Of a stretch of 64,000 bases of DNA, positions 55,559 through 64,000 are shown piece after piece; the stretch's first letter is position 1, and every line of letters begins with the position of its first letter. Source of the stretch: Porticoccus hydrocarbonoclasticus MCTG13d (GTDB taxonomy: Bacteria; Pseudomonadota; Gammaproteobacteria; Pseudomonadales; Porticoccaceae); contig NZ_JQMM01000001.1 of assembly GCF_000744735.1 (NCBI RefSeq), forward strand, positions 806,001 to 870,000, written 5' to 3'. Below the pieces are notes generated by a model, which was given only the letters and a program-made list of their open reading frames with translations, ran no database searches and had not been told where the DNA came from. The position numbers and the translations under genes were made by a program.

Positions 55559-56209
55559 ATGAAACAAAAGTTCGCTGTAATCTTGCTGGGTGTGATAGGG
55601 CTGACCGGTTCTCTCCCGGGTTGGTCGATGCCGGAGATTCAGGTGAATGGGCTATTCGGTGGTAGTGCAGTGCTGGTCATCAATGGCAAACAGCACCTGC
55701 TCAAGCAGGGCCAGACCAGTCCGGAGGGCGTTACACTGCTGGAAAGTAATAGTCAGCAGGCGGTATTGCTTGTAGATGGCAAGCGATTGTCCCTCGGGCT
55801 TTCAGATCGCATCTCTGCCAGCTTTCACGCGGCGGAAAAGGCTGAGGTCAGAATCCCCCGGGCTGAAAATGGCCACTATTATGTCAGTGGCTATATCAAT
55901 GGCCGCCCGGTCGATTTTATGGTGGACACCGGGGCCAGTGCGGTAGCCATGAATATGCACGATGCCCGGCGGCTGGGGGTGAACTTTCGCCGCGGCATTA
56001 AAGGTAATGCCAGCACAGCAGGTGGTATTGTGAATACCTATCACGTCGACCTCGATAAGCTGAGTATCGGCAATATCGCGGTCCATCAAGTTCGATCAAC
56101 TGTTGTGATCGGTAACTTCCCGGCGCAGGTGTTGCTGGGTAACAGTTTTTTGAGTCAGATTGAAATGAGTGAAGAAGCCGGCGTTCTGGTGATGAGAAAA
56201 AAATATTAA
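55559..56209 (+). CDS. Retropepsin-like aspartic protease, exported
   Basis: 216 residues. A signal peptide ([18 protein letters not shown]) leads to an N-terminal part of about 90 residues with an SHK-like beta region, then a retropepsin fold domain with the catalytic Asp in [15 protein letters not shown] (DTGAS) and a second strand pair ending [11 protein letters not shown]. These clan AA proteins (TIGR02281 type) are predicted periplasmic proteases that should dimerise, as there is one DTG per chain. The natural substrate is unknown. It lies between pgpA and ribA. Confidence 0.85.
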   Translation: MKQKFAVILLGVIGLTGSLPGWSMPEIQVNGLFGGSAVLVINGKQHLLKQGQTSPEGVTLLESNSQQAVLLVDGKRLSLGLSDRISASFHAAEKAEVRIPRAENGHYYVSGYINGRPVDFMVDTGASAVAMNMHDARRLGVNFRRGIKGNASTAGGIVNTYHVDLDKLSIGNIAVHQVRSTVVIGNFPAQVLLGNSFLSQIEMSEEAGVLVMRKKY

Positions 56210-56301
56210 CTTTTCATGCTTCACTAAAAACCTGGCCGCCAAGCTTTACTCGGCGTCTATCCCGGCTAAAATACCCACCCGCCGAATTTCAGGAGTCGTT
56301 G

Positions 56302-56916
56302 GTGACCCTACGTTTTGTTGAAAGCTCCAAACTGCCCACTCGCTGGGGGGTGTTTGATATTCACGGCTTTGAAGACGTGAATAGCGATAAAGAGCACGTG
56401 GCCATTACCATGGGTGACGTCACCGGTGATCGACCTGTTATGTTGCGCGTTCACTCCGAGTGCCTTACCGGTGATGCACTTTTCAGCATCCGCTGTGACT
56501 GTGGTGCACAGTTGGAAGAGGCGATGCGGCGTATTGCCGCCGAAGGTCGCGGGGCCATTCTTTATCTTCGCCAGGAAGGGCGGGGTATAGGGCTGCTCAA
56601 CAAAATCAGGGCATACCACCTTCAGGATGCCGGAGCCGACACCGTGGAAGCCAATGAGCAGCTCGGTTTTGGCGCTGATCTGCGCGATTACAGTATCTGT
56701 CAATCGATGCTCAGGCACCTGCAGATAACCAGAGTCAGACTGTTGACCAATAATCCCCGCAAGGTAGAAGCGCTTGAGAGTCTCGGGGTAGAAGTTGTGG
56801 AGCGGGTTGCGTTGCAGTCGGGCCGAAACCCCCACAATTTTCGTTATCTTGCGACAAAAGCTGGCAAGATGGGGCACCTGTTCGATGAGCAGAATGAAAA
56901 TGAGGATGATCATTAA
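56302..56916 (+). CDS. ribA: GTP cyclohydrolase II
   Basis: 204 residues from the GTG at 56302 with AGGAG six bases upstream. The zinc site is intact: Cys54 in HSECLTGD and Cys65, Cys67 in RCDCGAQ. Residues [22 protein letters not shown] follow as in all RibA. It opens GTP to the diaminopyrimidine that begins riboflavin synthesis. It complements the degenerate RibA half of RibBA at 51857. Its TAA overlaps the hisF ATG by one base (TAATG), implying coupled translation. Confidence 0.97.
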   Translation: MTLRFVESSKLPTRWGVFDIHGFEDVNSDKEHVAITMGDVTGDRPVMLRVHSECLTGDALFSIRCDCGAQLEEAMRRIAAEGRGAILYLRQEGRGIGLLNKIRAYHLQDAGADTVEANEQLGFGADLRDYSICQSMLRHLQITRVRLLTNNPRKVEALESLGVEVVERVALQSGRNPHNFRYLATKAGKMGHLFDEQNENEDDH

Positions 56917-57686
56917 TGCTGGCCAAGCGAATTATTCCCTGTCTCGACGTGGACAAGGGGCGAGTGGTTAAAGGGGTTAAATTTCTCGATATACGTGATG
57001 CCGGTGATCCGGTTGAAGTGGCTAAGCGCTACAACGAGGAAGGTGCCGACGAAATCACTTTTCTGGATATCACTGCGAGTCATGAAGAGCGGGACACGAT
57101 GATTCAGACGGTGGAGCGGATGGCCAGCGAAGTATTTATCCCCCTGACGGTTGGTGGCGGTGTTCGCAGCCTTGAGGATATCCGTTCACTGCTGAATGCC
57201 GGGGCGGATAAAGTCAGCATCAATTCGACTGCCGTCAAAACTCCCGAATTCGTCCGGCAGGCGGCGGAGCGTTTTGGGTCGCAGTGCATTGTGGTCGCCA
57301 TTGATGCCAAACAGGTGAGTGCCGACAACGAGCCGCTGCGCTGGGAGGTGTTTACCCATGGTGGCCGTATTGCTACCGGTATTGATGCGGTTGCCTGGGC
57401 CGAGCAAATGGCTTTCTTTGGTGCGGGAGAGATTCTTCTTACCAGCATGGATAGGGATGGTACTAAAAGCGGGTTTAACCTTCCCCTCACCAGGGCCATC
57501 AGTGATGCAGTCGATGTTCCTGTCATCGCCTCGGGTGGCGTAGGCAATCTGCAACATCTGGTCGATGGTGTCATTGAAGGAAAAGCCGACGCTGTATTGG
57601 CGGCAAGCATATTTCACTTTGGGGAATACACCATCAGGGAGGCCAAGGTGTATATGGCAGAACGGGGTATCGAAGTGCGTCTTTGA
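56916..57686 (+). CDS. hisF: Imidazole glycerol phosphate synthase subunit HisF
   Basis: 256 residues of the (beta/alpha)8 barrel. Catalytic Asp11 lies in [12 protein letters not shown] and Asp130 in VVAIDAK; phosphate sites are [12 protein letters not shown] and [13 protein letters not shown]. HisF with HisH makes imidazole glycerol phosphate and AICAR for histidine. Neither hisH nor hisA is in the window, although Pseudomonas has hisBHAF together. It overlaps ribA and precedes the hypothetical DUF6316-like gene and ctpA on the other strand. Confidence 0.97.
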   Translation: MLAKRIIPCLDVDKGRVVKGVKFLDIRDAGDPVEVAKRYNEEGADEITFLDITASHEERDTMIQTVERMASEVFIPLTVGGGVRSLEDIRSLLNAGADKVSINSTAVKTPEFVRQAAERFGSQCIVVAIDAKQVSADNEPLRWEVFTHGGRIATGIDAVAWAEQMAFFGAGEILLTSMDRDGTKSGFNLPLTRAISDAVDVPVIASGGVGNLQHLVDGVIEGKADAVLAASIFHFGEYTIREAKVYMAERGIEVRL

Positions 57687-57713
57687 CTTCGTGAGTCTCG
57701 GGGGCGGGCGGTT

Positions 57714-57947
57714 CTAGATGGCGTAACGTGTCCCGATTTTAAAAAACTGCAGTGTCTCCTCGTCTGCTTTCTTGGCAAATTCAATGTAGTCAGCTACGGC
57801 CTGAACAGCCCCTTCTTTGGAGTCAAACGGACCAACGGCCGCACCCTCGCGTGTGGCAAAGAACCAGAAATTGTGAAGTTTAAAAAAACGGTCACTTCTT
57901 ATAAGTGGTTTTTGACTGCCATCTTCTGCTTTTCTTGGCGTTACCAT
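57714..57947 (-). CDS. DUF6316-like small protein
   Basis: 77 residues from the ATG at 57947, with GGAG upstream; the ORF continues 17 codons further without support. The pattern RSDRFFKLHNFWFFATREGAAVGPF...EGAVQAVADYIEFA resembles small gammaproteobacterial proteins annotated as DUF6316 (WYF.TREG..GPF). No function is known. It lies between hisF and ctpA. A 14-bp dyad AGGGTA-AA-TACCCT lies about 80 bp upstream. Confidence 0.65.
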   Translation of the reverse strand: MVTPRKAEDGSQKPLIRSDRFFKLHNFWFFATREGAAVGPFDSKEGAVQAVADYIEFAKKADEETLQFFKIGTRYAI

Positions 57948-58024
57948 GTGGTCTCCTGCAACTACTGGTATTATTTTTAAGTCAAGGTCTCCACACAATC
58001 CGATTAACGTCCTAATGTTTCGAA

Positions 58025-58038
58025 AGGGTAAATACCCT
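58025..58038. repeat. 14-bp dyad upstream of the DUF6316-like gene
   Basis: AGGGTA-AA-TACCCT, a perfect inverted repeat with a two-base centre, in the 137-bp gap between the small gene and ctpA. It could be an operator or a small stem. No regulator is known. Confidence 0.4.
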
Positions 58039-58084
58039 CTAATTCAGCACAATTTTTCCAGAAAAGTCAATGTGATTACATGTT

Positions 58085-59368
58085 CTATTGAGCTGCGTCA
58101 GCTCGGCTGGTGTTACGTGAAAAAATCTCGAGTCCCTGCAAAAGGTTGATGGCCTCGTATAACTGGTTGTCTGTCTGCAACAGATCTTCCTTGTCAGCTA
58201 TTTGTGGGTCACTGTCACTGCTCAGATGGCCGGCAAGATTGGCTTCCTTGATCTGTTTCTGTGTCTCAAGCAAGTGAATCTCGGCCGGCCTGACGGTAAT
58301 GTCGGGCTGAATTCCCTCTGCCTGTATAGAGCGTTTGTTGGGTGTGTAGTAACGAGCAGTGGTCAACTTGATAGCCCGTTTTGTCCCCAGTGGTATCACT
58401 GTCTGGACTGAACCCTTGCCAAAACTGCTGGTACCCAGCAGTACCGCGCGGTGATGGTCCTGGAGCGCTCCGGCAACAATTTCCGCCGCTGAAGCCGACC
58501 CTTCATTAATCAGCACAACAACGGGAATACCATTCAGTACATCGCCAGCTGTGGCATAAAACTGTTCTTTTGAGCTGGGGATCCGGCCCTCTGTATAAAC
58601 CACAAGCCCACCGTCGAGTAGCGCATCGGCAACATCCACTGATGAATTGAGTAACCCGCCCGGATTATTACGTAAATCCAGCACGAGCCCTTTCAGGCCG
58701 CCTTTCTTTTTCTGGAGATCAGACAGAGCCTCCCGAAAGTCGGCACCAGTATTTTCCTGAAACTGTGCAATTCTGACATAGCCAAAGCCGGGTTCCAGGA
58801 TTCTGTGCCGGACACTCATCACCTGAATAATGTCGCGGGTAATCTCCACCTCGAAAGGGCCGTCGGTATTTTGTCTAACAATCGTCAAGGTTACTTTTGA
58901 GCCTTTTGGGCCGCGCATCAGTTCAATCGCTTCTGTCAGGGGCATGCCCTGTACCAGCTGATCGTCAAGTTTGATAATGAGGTCTCCGGCCTGTATGCCG
59001 GCGCGGTATGCCGGGGTGTCGTCGATTGGACTGATAACCTTGATAAAACTGCCTTCCATTCCAACCTCTATGCCGAGTCCGCCAAATTCTCCGCTGGTGC
59101 TCTCCTGTAGCTCGGAGAAGGCAGCTTCGTCCATATAGAGCGAGTGGGGATCGAGCCCGTTCAGTAATCCGCTAATGGCCATTTCCAATAGTGCCTGATC
59201 GTCAATTTCTTCGACATAGGCCTGGCGTATCTGGTCAAACACCTGAGTGAAATAGCGCAACTCTTCCAGTGGTAAGTGGGCATTTTCAGAATCTTCATTT
59301 GCATACGAAATCACTGGCCATGCCAGTAAAAGTAGCGTCGTCAGTAGTGATTTGGTCAGCAGTTTCAT
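58085..59368 (-). CDS. ctpA: Carboxy-terminal processing serine protease
   Basis: 427 residues from the ATG at 59368, giving a signal peptide (KLLTKSLLTTLLLLAWPVISYAN); the 65-residue longer ORF is rejected. A PDZ domain (about 95-175, GGLGIEVGMEGSFIKVISP...) is followed by the S41 protease with catalytic Ser293 in NEGSASAAEIVAG and Lys318 in SSFGKGSVQTV. CtpA proteases act in the periplasm on cell-wall hydrolases in Pseudomonas. It lies 52 bp after envC, an activator of such hydrolases, which fits. Confidence 0.95.
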   Translation of the reverse strand: MKLLTKSLLTTLLLLAWPVISYANEDSENAHLPLEELRYFTQVFDQIRQAYVEEIDDQALLEMAISGLLNGLDPHSLYMDEAAFSELQESTSGEFGGLGIEVGMEGSFIKVISPIDDTPAYRAGIQAGDLIIKLDDQLVQGMPLTEAIELMRGPKGSKVTLTIVRQNTDGPFEVEITRDIIQVMSVRHRILEPGFGYVRIAQFQENTGADFREALSDLQKKKGGLKGLVLDLRNNPGGLLNSSVDVADALLDGGLVVYTEGRIPSSKEQFYATAGDVLNGIPVVVLINEGSASAAEIVAGALQDHHRAVLLGTSSFGKGSVQTVIPLGTKRAIKLTTARYYTPNKRSIQAEGIQPDITVRPAEIHLLETQKQIKEANLAGHLSSDSDPQIADKEDLLQTDNQLYEAINLLQGLEIFSRNTSRADAAQ

Positions 59369-59420
59369 GAAATATCCTGATTGATTGATGGCGGTTCGGC
59401 CCTTGTCCCTGGAAAATTTC

Positions 59421-60596
59421 TCAACGCCCGGCTTTACTGGCCAGCCATGCCTTCGGATTGGTGGGTTTGCCATTATGTCGAATTTCAAAGTAAAGTGCAT
59501 GATCTGCCTGTCCACCAGTGTTGCCCACTCTGGCAATCCGCTCACCGGGCTTAACCCAATCACCGGTTTCCCTGAGCAAGACCTGATTGTGGGCGTAGAG
59601 ACTCATATAGCCTTCGCCGTGATCAATGATTACTAGCAGTCCATAGCCCCGCAGGTAGTCGGAAAAGATGACTCGGCCATGATGGATACTGTGCACGTGC
59701 AGCCCCTCCACGGCTTGCATTAACCAGCCACTCCAGGTGATATCTGCGTTGCGTACTGCCCCAAAATGTTGGGTTAATTTGCCGGATACCGGCCAGGGCA
59801 GCTTGCCTTTCTGTTTGCTGAAGGGCTGTTTGGATGCAGGGGCCGCCAGCTGCATGGCGCGCTGCTCCAGTGCTTTCAGTACAGTTTCCAGACGTTGCCG
59901 TTCGTTTCTGAGCTGATTCAGTGTTTGTTGAGAATTTTGTATCTGTTTGCCCAGCGAAGTGAGTAACTGTTCTCTCTGTTGTCGATTCTCTCTCAGGGTT
60001 TGCTGTTCGATGGCCAGTTGCTGGCGCGATTCTGCCAGGGACTGCTCGCGGGAGGCGATATCGCTTTTGGTCGTCTCAAGCTGTTGATGCGTCTGTCGGT
60101 AAGAAGCGAGTTTTTCAGCGCGTGCCGCGAGAAAGTAATCGTAGTACTTGAGGGATCGGCTGAACTTTTCTGGATCTTCCTGGTTGAGAAGAAGTTTGAT
60201 AGGTTCTTCGCTACCGAGTCGGTAAGCAGCGACGATCTCCTGGCTGATCAACTGTTGTTGGCTGTGTTTTAATGACTCGAGTTTTTTCTGTTGTTTCTCA
60301 AGTTGAATGAGCTCTCGGTTCAACGCTGCCCGCTGTTTTTCAATGGTGGAAATTTTGTTGTTCAGATCAGCGGATGCCAGCTCAATTTTTTTCAGCTCAC
60401 CAGCCAGCTTGTCCTGTTGTCGGCTCTGGCCTTTGATGGACTGTTCAAGCTTGCTGATATCCTTGCCGATTTTTTCCAGTTTGGCGCGGTCTTCCTTTTC
60501 CCCGGCACTGGCTGTGCTCAACAGGAGGAAGGCGATTGCCGTGAGCAGTGCCTTTTGTATCCCGACCATGATCATCAGCCATGTTGTTTTCGTCAA
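59421..60596 (-). CDS. envC: Murein hydrolase activator EnvC
   Basis: 391 residues. A signal peptide ends near [10 protein letters not shown] long coiled coil (about 35-250) with [20 protein letters not shown] leads to a LytM domain ([18 protein letters not shown]...). The LytM metal site is incomplete, lacking the HxxxD pair, as expected for EnvC, which activates AmiA/AmiB amidases at the septum rather than cutting itself. The start is uncertain: TTG at 60596 overlaps the gpmI stop, and ATGs at 60575 and 60569 would shorten the leader. Confidence 0.92.
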   Translation of the reverse strand: MTKTTWLMIMVGIQKALLTAIAFLLLSTASAGEKEDRAKLEKIGKDISKLEQSIKGQSRQQDKLAGELKKIELASADLNNKISTIEKQRAALNRELIQLEKQQKKLESLKHSQQQLISQEIVAAYRLGSEEPIKLLLNQEDPEKFSRSLKYYDYFLAARAEKLASYRQTHQQLETTKSDIASREQSLAESRQQLAIEQQTLRENRQQREQLLTSLGKQIQNSQQTLNQLRNERQRLETVLKALEQRAMQLAAPASKQPFSKQKGKLPWPVSGKLTQHFGAVRNADITWSGWLMQAVEGLHVHSIHHGRVIFSDYLRGYGLLVIIDHGEGYMSLYAHNQVLLRETGDWVKPGERIARVGNTGGQADHALYFEIRHNGKPTNPKAWLASKAGR

Positions 60597-62143
60597 TGGA
60601 CAAAACTGACCAGCGAATGTCCGGTCATCTCCGGTGGTGGGGGTAAATCCAGCAAGTCGAGCAGGGTCGCCGCCACATCCGCAAGTGAGCCGTTTTCCCC
60701 CAGTATCAACGGTCTTTGGCCCACGTAGATCAGCGGTACCGGCAAGGTTGTATGCTGGGTGTGCACCTGGCCGGATTCTGTGTCAAACATTTTTTCAACA
60801 TTACCGTGATCCGCCGTGATCAAACATTCACCTCCGGTTTGTCGGAGTGCCTCCAGTACTCGATCCAGGCAGGCATCCACGACTTCCACAGCTTTTACCG
60901 CTGCGTCGAAGACACCACTGTGGCCTACCTGATCGCAGTTGGCATAGTTACAGATAATGACATCATATTGGCAACCGGTGATGGCTTTAACCAGTTCGTC
61001 CGTCAGTTCGTAGGCACTCATTTCCGGCTTCAGGTCGTAGGTGGCGACCTTCGGGGAGGGGATCAGGATGCGATCTTCCCCCTGAAACAGGGTTTCCTGG
61101 CCGCCGTTAAAGAAGAAGGTCACATGGGCATATTTTTCTGTTTCGGCAATTCGCAGTTGTGTCATGCCCCGATTGCTGAGGTATTCGCCCAATGTGTTAT
61201 GCAAGTCCTCGGGCGGGAATGCACAGTCAGCCTGGATGTCAGCTGCATATTCTGTCGTCATCACGAAAGCGCCCAGCTTGGGATGGGCCGTGCGGGAGAA
61301 GCCTGAAAAATCCTTGTCCACAAGTGCGCGTGTCATCTCTCTGGCTCGGTCCGGCCGGAAGTTCATGAACAGCACGGTATCGCCATCCCCAATGGTGGCA
61401 GCCGGGTGCAAAGCATCGGCGATGATGGTGGGTAACACGAATTCGTCATTCTCACCGCGCAAGTAAGCGGCGTGTAGCCCCTCGACCGGGTCGGCTGCGC
61501 GATGTTCAGTCTTGCCCAGCGTGAGCAGGTCATAGGCGGCCTGAACGCGATCCCAGCGGTTGTCTCGGTCCATCGCGTAAAAGCGACCACAAATAGAGGC
61601 GACTCTGCCCACACCGAGTTCGGCCAGTCTGGCACTAGTGCGCTGCAGCGATTGCTCTGCGCTGCGCGGCGGTGTATCCCGGCCATCGAGAAAGGCGTGC
61701 ACATAAACCTCTTTTGCGCCCCGTTGTGCGGCCATATCCACCATGGCGTTGATGTGATCTTCATGGCTGTGAACACCGCCCTGTGACAGGAGCCCGAGTA
61801 TATGGATCCTGTGCTTCCCGCTGACTGCTTTATCAATGGCTCGGCTGTAGGCAGGGTTGGTAAAAAAGTCGCCGTCGGCAATGGCCTTGTTGATGCGGGT
61901 AAAGCTCTGATAAATCACTCTGCCCGCGCCAAGGGTCATATGGCCCACTTCGCTGTTTCCCATCTGCCCTTCGGGCAGGCCCACAGCCAGTCCCGACGTG
62001 GCAATAAGTGTTGTAGGGCAATGGTTCCGGAGGTGGTCCATAACCGGGGTTTTGGCTGCCTGTACAGCATTGGATTCTTTGCTGTCGCTGTGGCCATAGC
62101 CGTCAAGCACCAGCAAAACCAGCGGTTTTTTTTGCTCGCTCAT
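60593..62143 (-). CDS. gpmI: 2,3-Bisphosphoglycerate-independent phosphoglycerate mutase
   Basis: 516 residues, the GpmI length. The phosphatase-like fold shows [16 protein letters not shown] at the N-terminus, [17 protein letters not shown] with the catalytic Ser, and [14 protein letters not shown] near the C-terminus with metal ligands. It interconverts 3- and 2-phosphoglycerate. The order gpmI-envC on one strand and yibN-grxC-secB on the other is that of E. coli and Pseudomonas. It overlaps envC. Confidence 0.98.
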   Translation of the reverse strand: MSEQKKPLVLLVLDGYGHSDSKESNAVQAAKTPVMDHLRNHCPTTLIATSGLAVGLPEGQMGNSEVGHMTLGAGRVIYQSFTRINKAIADGDFFTNPAYSRAIDKAVSGKHRIHILGLLSQGGVHSHEDHINAMVDMAAQRGAKEVYVHAFLDGRDTPPRSAEQSLQRTSARLAELGVGRVASICGRFYAMDRDNRWDRVQAAYDLLTLGKTEHRAADPVEGLHAAYLRGENDEFVLPTIIADALHPAATIGDGDTVLFMNFRPDRAREMTRALVDKDFSGFSRTAHPKLGAFVMTTEYAADIQADCAFPPEDLHNTLGEYLSNRGMTQLRIAETEKYAHVTFFFNGGQETLFQGEDRILIPSPKVATYDLKPEMSAYELTDELVKAITGCQYDVIICNYANCDQVGHSGVFDAAVKAVEVVDACLDRVLEALRQTGGECLITADHGNVEKMFDTESGQVHTQHTTLPVPLIYVGQRPLILGENGSLADVAATLLDLLDLPPPPEMTGHSLVSFVH

Positions 62144-62306
62144 GATTTCAGTCAGGGGTTTTCCAGCAAGTTTGAATAGTAGGTGAATCTTACCTGTAAA
62201 GGTGTTTCAGTGCTAATGGTGGTTCCTAGAGAAGAGCGTGGTGTGTATACTTTCGCAGCTTCCCGGGGCCGGTTTGGTCCGGCCCGTAACTGTAGGTATC
62301 TTAATC

Positions 62307-62717
62307 GTGGAATTCTTTGTTTTTATCAGCGAGCAGTGGGTGCTGGTGAGTGTATTGCTGATATTGATTTATCTGTTTGCAATCAATGAACGCATTAAAA
62401 GTGGCAGACCCCTGTCAGTCCATGCCGTTACTCGTATGATCAATGCAGATGAAGCATTGTTGCTCGATATTCGGGACAGCAAGGAGTTCAAAGCGGGACA
62501 TATTGCCGGAGCGGTGAATATTCCCCAGACAAAACTGTCAGACAAACTTGCTGAGCTGGATGAGCACCGTGAAAAATTTATTATTATCGCCGACAAGGTG
62601 GGGCAGAACGCTGGTGCTGCGGGACGCCGGCTGCGGCAAAACGGCTTTAAGGTATTCCGGCTTACCGGCGGTATGATGGAGTGGCAGAGTCAGCAACTGC
62701 CGGTTGTCAAAAGCTGA
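62307..62717 (+). CDS. yibN: Membrane rhodanese-like protein YibN lacking catalytic Cys
   Basis: 136 residues from the GTG at 62307; the upstream ATG at 62238 gives an unlikely extension. An N-terminal membrane helix (WVLVSVLLILIYLFAIN) precedes a rhodanese fold: ALLLDIRDSKEFKAGHIAGAVNIP is typical. The active-site loop normally C-x-x-G-x-x-S reads ADKVGQNAG, with Asp96 in the Cys place, so sulfurtransferase activity is unlikely. E. coli yibN sits in the same position before grxC-secB. It may act as a binding or scaffold protein. Confidence 0.9.
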   Translation: MEFFVFISEQWVLVSVLLILIYLFAINERIKSGRPLSVHAVTRMINADEALLLDIRDSKEFKAGHIAGAVNIPQTKLSDKLAELDEHREKFIIIADKVGQNAGAAGRRLRQNGFKVFRLTGGMMEWQSQQLPVVKS

Positions 62718-62718
62718 C

Positions 62719-62982
62719 ATGGTTGCGGTAAAAATCTACACCACCCGTAGTTGTGGTTACTGTGTCGCAGCAAAGAATCTTCTTGCGGCAAAAGAGTTGT
62801 CTTACCAGGAAATTTCTGTAGATAACGATCCGGCCATGAGGCGAGAGTTGGTGGTGCTGAGCGGTTACCACACCGTCCCCCAGATCTGGATTGGTGAGAC
62901 CCATATTGGCGGTTATGATGACCTGCGCCGCATGGAGCAACAGGGCGAATTGGATACTATTATCGCTGATCATAACAGTTGA
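62719..62982 (+). CDS. grxC: Glutaredoxin 3
   Basis: 87 residues from the ATG at 62719. The active site is CGYC in YTTRSCGYCVAAK, where most GrxC have CPYC. The cis-Pro motif TVPQIWI and the GSH-binding GGYDDLRRME are present. It reduces disulfides and ribonucleotide reductase with glutathione. It lies 1 bp after the yibN-like stop and precedes secB, as in E. coli. The Gly for Pro change may alter its redox potential. Confidence 0.94.
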   Translation: MVAVKIYTTRSCGYCVAAKNLLAAKELSYQEISVDNDPAMRRELVVLSGYHTVPQIWIGETHIGGYDDLRRMEQQGELDTIIADHNS

Positions 62983-63065
62983 AGTGAGCTGCCTGGAGTC
63001 CTGATGCTGCCATGTCGGTACATGATTGGCCAGGCACAAATATTGAGTGAATATAAGGCATGACT

Positions 63066-63575
63066 ATGACAGAAGAAAACGTTACTGATGACGCGGCAGC
63101 TGGCACCGAATCTCCACAGTTTGCCCTGCAGCGGGTTTACCTGAAAGACCTTTCATTCGAAACTCCCATGGGTCCTGAGGCTTTTCATCGCGAGCTGAAG
63201 CCGCAAATTGCACAGGAATTGGCGACTAAAACCAACCGGCTGGATGAGACGCACTTTGAAGTCGTTATCACCGTGACGATCACGGTTAAAGACGGCAACG
63301 ACACGGTTTACCTTATTGAAGTACATCAGGCGGGTGTGTTTCTCGTCAAGGGGCTGGATAAGTCCCAGATGACACACGCCATCAATGTGCTTTGCCCTGC
63401 AACCCTGTTTCCCTATGCCAGGGAGGTGGTAGACAATATTGTGATCAAGGGTACTTTCCCGGCCTTGATGTTACCGCCAGTCAATTTTGAAGCGCTATTT
63501 GCCCAAGCTGTTGCCGAGGCGAAAGAAAAGAAAGAGCAGGAAGCTGAGTCGGATAAAAAAGATGTAACGCACTAA
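63066..63575 (+). CDS. secB: Protein-export chaperone SecB
   Basis: 169 residues from the ATG at 63066, with AAGG seven bases upstream; the ATG at 63060 is an alternative. Core motifs are FALQRVYLKDLSFETPMGPEAF, VVITVTITVKDG, and CPATLFPYAREVVDNIVIKGTFPALMLPPVNFEALF. SecB keeps preproteins unfolded for SecA. It is longer than E. coli SecB (155), mainly at the acidic/basic Lys-Glu tail. It ends 60 bp from the convergent ntrC. Confidence 0.97.
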   Translation: MTEENVTDDAAAGTESPQFALQRVYLKDLSFETPMGPEAFHRELKPQIAQELATKTNRLDETHFEVVITVTITVKDGNDTVYLIEVHQAGVFLVKGLDKSQMTHAINVLCPATLFPYAREVVDNIVIKGTFPALMLPPVNFEALFAQAVAEAKEKKEQEAESDKKDVTH

Positions 63576-63634
63576 GCTCAGGCCGGTTGAGTCGGCAATT
63601 TCTGCAGGTTCGACTGGCTGACGGGTTGCCCGTA

Positions 63635-64000
63635 TTAATGATCTTCTTCATCATTCATCCCCAGCTCTTTCAGTTTTCGGGTGAGCGTATTCCTTCCCCA
63701 TCCCAATAATTCTGCTGCATCACGTTTTCGTCCACGGGTATGATTCAGTGCCGTTTCGATCAGGGTGCGCTCAAAAACTGGCACAGCTGACGCAAGTATA
63801 TCCTGCCGACCGGCATGCAACTCGGCATCAGCCCAACTCCGCAATTGTTGTTGCCAGCTTCCCGATGTGACATTTTTTTCCACCGGGCTGTCGCGCAACT
63901 CCGGTGGCAGGTCTTCCATATGTACCTCCCGGCCAGATGCCATTACGGTCAGCCAGCGACAGGTATTTTCCAGCTGACGAACGTTGCCAGCCCAGGGGAG
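63635..64000 (-). CDS. ntrC: Nitrogen regulation response regulator NtrC, C-terminal part
   Basis: The gene runs off the window; the last 121 residues are present in frame to base 64000. LPWAGNVRQLENTCRWLTV is the end of the AAA+ sigma-54 activator domain (the WxGNVRQLEN motif). The C-terminal Fis-type helix-turn-helix is LIETALNHTRGRKRDAAELLGWGRNTLTRKLKEL. NtrC, phosphorylated by NtrB when nitrogen is low, activates RpoN promoters. The amtB promoter in this window is a likely target. It is convergent with secB. Confidence 0.94.
   Translation of the reverse strand, partial: LPWAGNVRQLENTCRWLTVMASGREVHMEDLPPELRDSPVEKNVTSGSWQQQLRSWADAELHAGRQDILASAVPVFERTLIETALNHTRGRKRDAAELLGWGRNTLTRKLKELGMNDEEDH

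Overview
The window is a gene-dense stretch of a gammaproteobacterial chromosome of moderately high GC (judged by eye). The gene orders tolC / nudF-yqiB-cpdA-yqiA-parE-(DUF748)-parC, nrdR-ribD-ribE-ribBA-ribH-nusB-thiL-pgpA-ribA and hisF-ctpA-envC-gpmI / yibN-grxC-secB / ntrC match what I remember of Pseudomonas and related marine gammaproteobacteria. TolC, EnvC, LPS Kdo transferase, AceK and SecB fit a Gram-negative, TonB-using aerobe. A position near Pseudomonas or Cellvibrionales is an inference, not proven. I see no rRNA, tRNA, CRISPR array, insertion sequence or prophage.

Layout. 1-11.9 kb: end of waaA, tolC on the minus strand, then the nudF-parC housekeeping run (Nudix hydrolase, cAMP phosphodiesterase, esterase, topoisomerase IV) with a giant AsmA-like DUF748 protein between parE and parC. 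12.0-14.3 kb: a run of small membrane and envelope proteins (PMP3, DUF4177, TM2-like, MscS, GlsB, a charged exported protein), closed by a 20-bp perfect-stem bidirectional terminator shared with aceK. 14.4-17.9 kb minus: aceK and a pair of predicted replication proteins, one lambda-P-like and one with three tandem DnaT-type domains. 18-21.5 kb: an orphan TonB receptor and radA. 21.5-28.8 kb: a cobalamin riboswitch and a seven-gene B12 uptake/adenosylation operon (btuB, Dph6-like ATPase, leaderless BtuF-like protein, cobO, btuC, btuD, btuF).

28.9-40.1 kb: amtB with a textbook sigma-54 promoter and an NtrC-like palindrome; a four-gene run of DUF4404, SPOR lipoprotein, DCC and cupin proteins; a LemA/GIDE pair in which the GIDE protein carries a canonical EF-hand; ettA; a DgcZ-type zinc-sensing diguanylate cyclase; PPK2; and another small-membrane-protein cluster with a possible 12-codon ORF. 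40.1-44.5 kb: a FadR-type GntR regulator divergent from icmF (fused B12-dependent acyl-CoA mutase), separated by a perfect 23-bp palindrome. B12 import and CobO upstream would supply the cofactor for IcmF. 44.8-48.0 kb: an ATP-grasp ligase translationally coupled to a 668-residue protein I do not recognise that has a possible Cys-His-Asn active site. This pair is my best candidate for an undescribed system. 48.1-64.0 kb: glyA, nrdR, the riboflavin/nusB/thiL/pgpA run, an aspartic protease, ribA, hisF, a small DUF6316-like protein, ctpA-envC-gpmI, a rhodanese-like protein lacking its catalytic Cys, grxC, secB and the 3' end of ntrC.

Start codons were moved from the longest ORF where a Shine-Dalgarno, signal peptide or family length argued for it; such choices are stated per gene. 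All family assignments are by recognition of motifs, without database searches.
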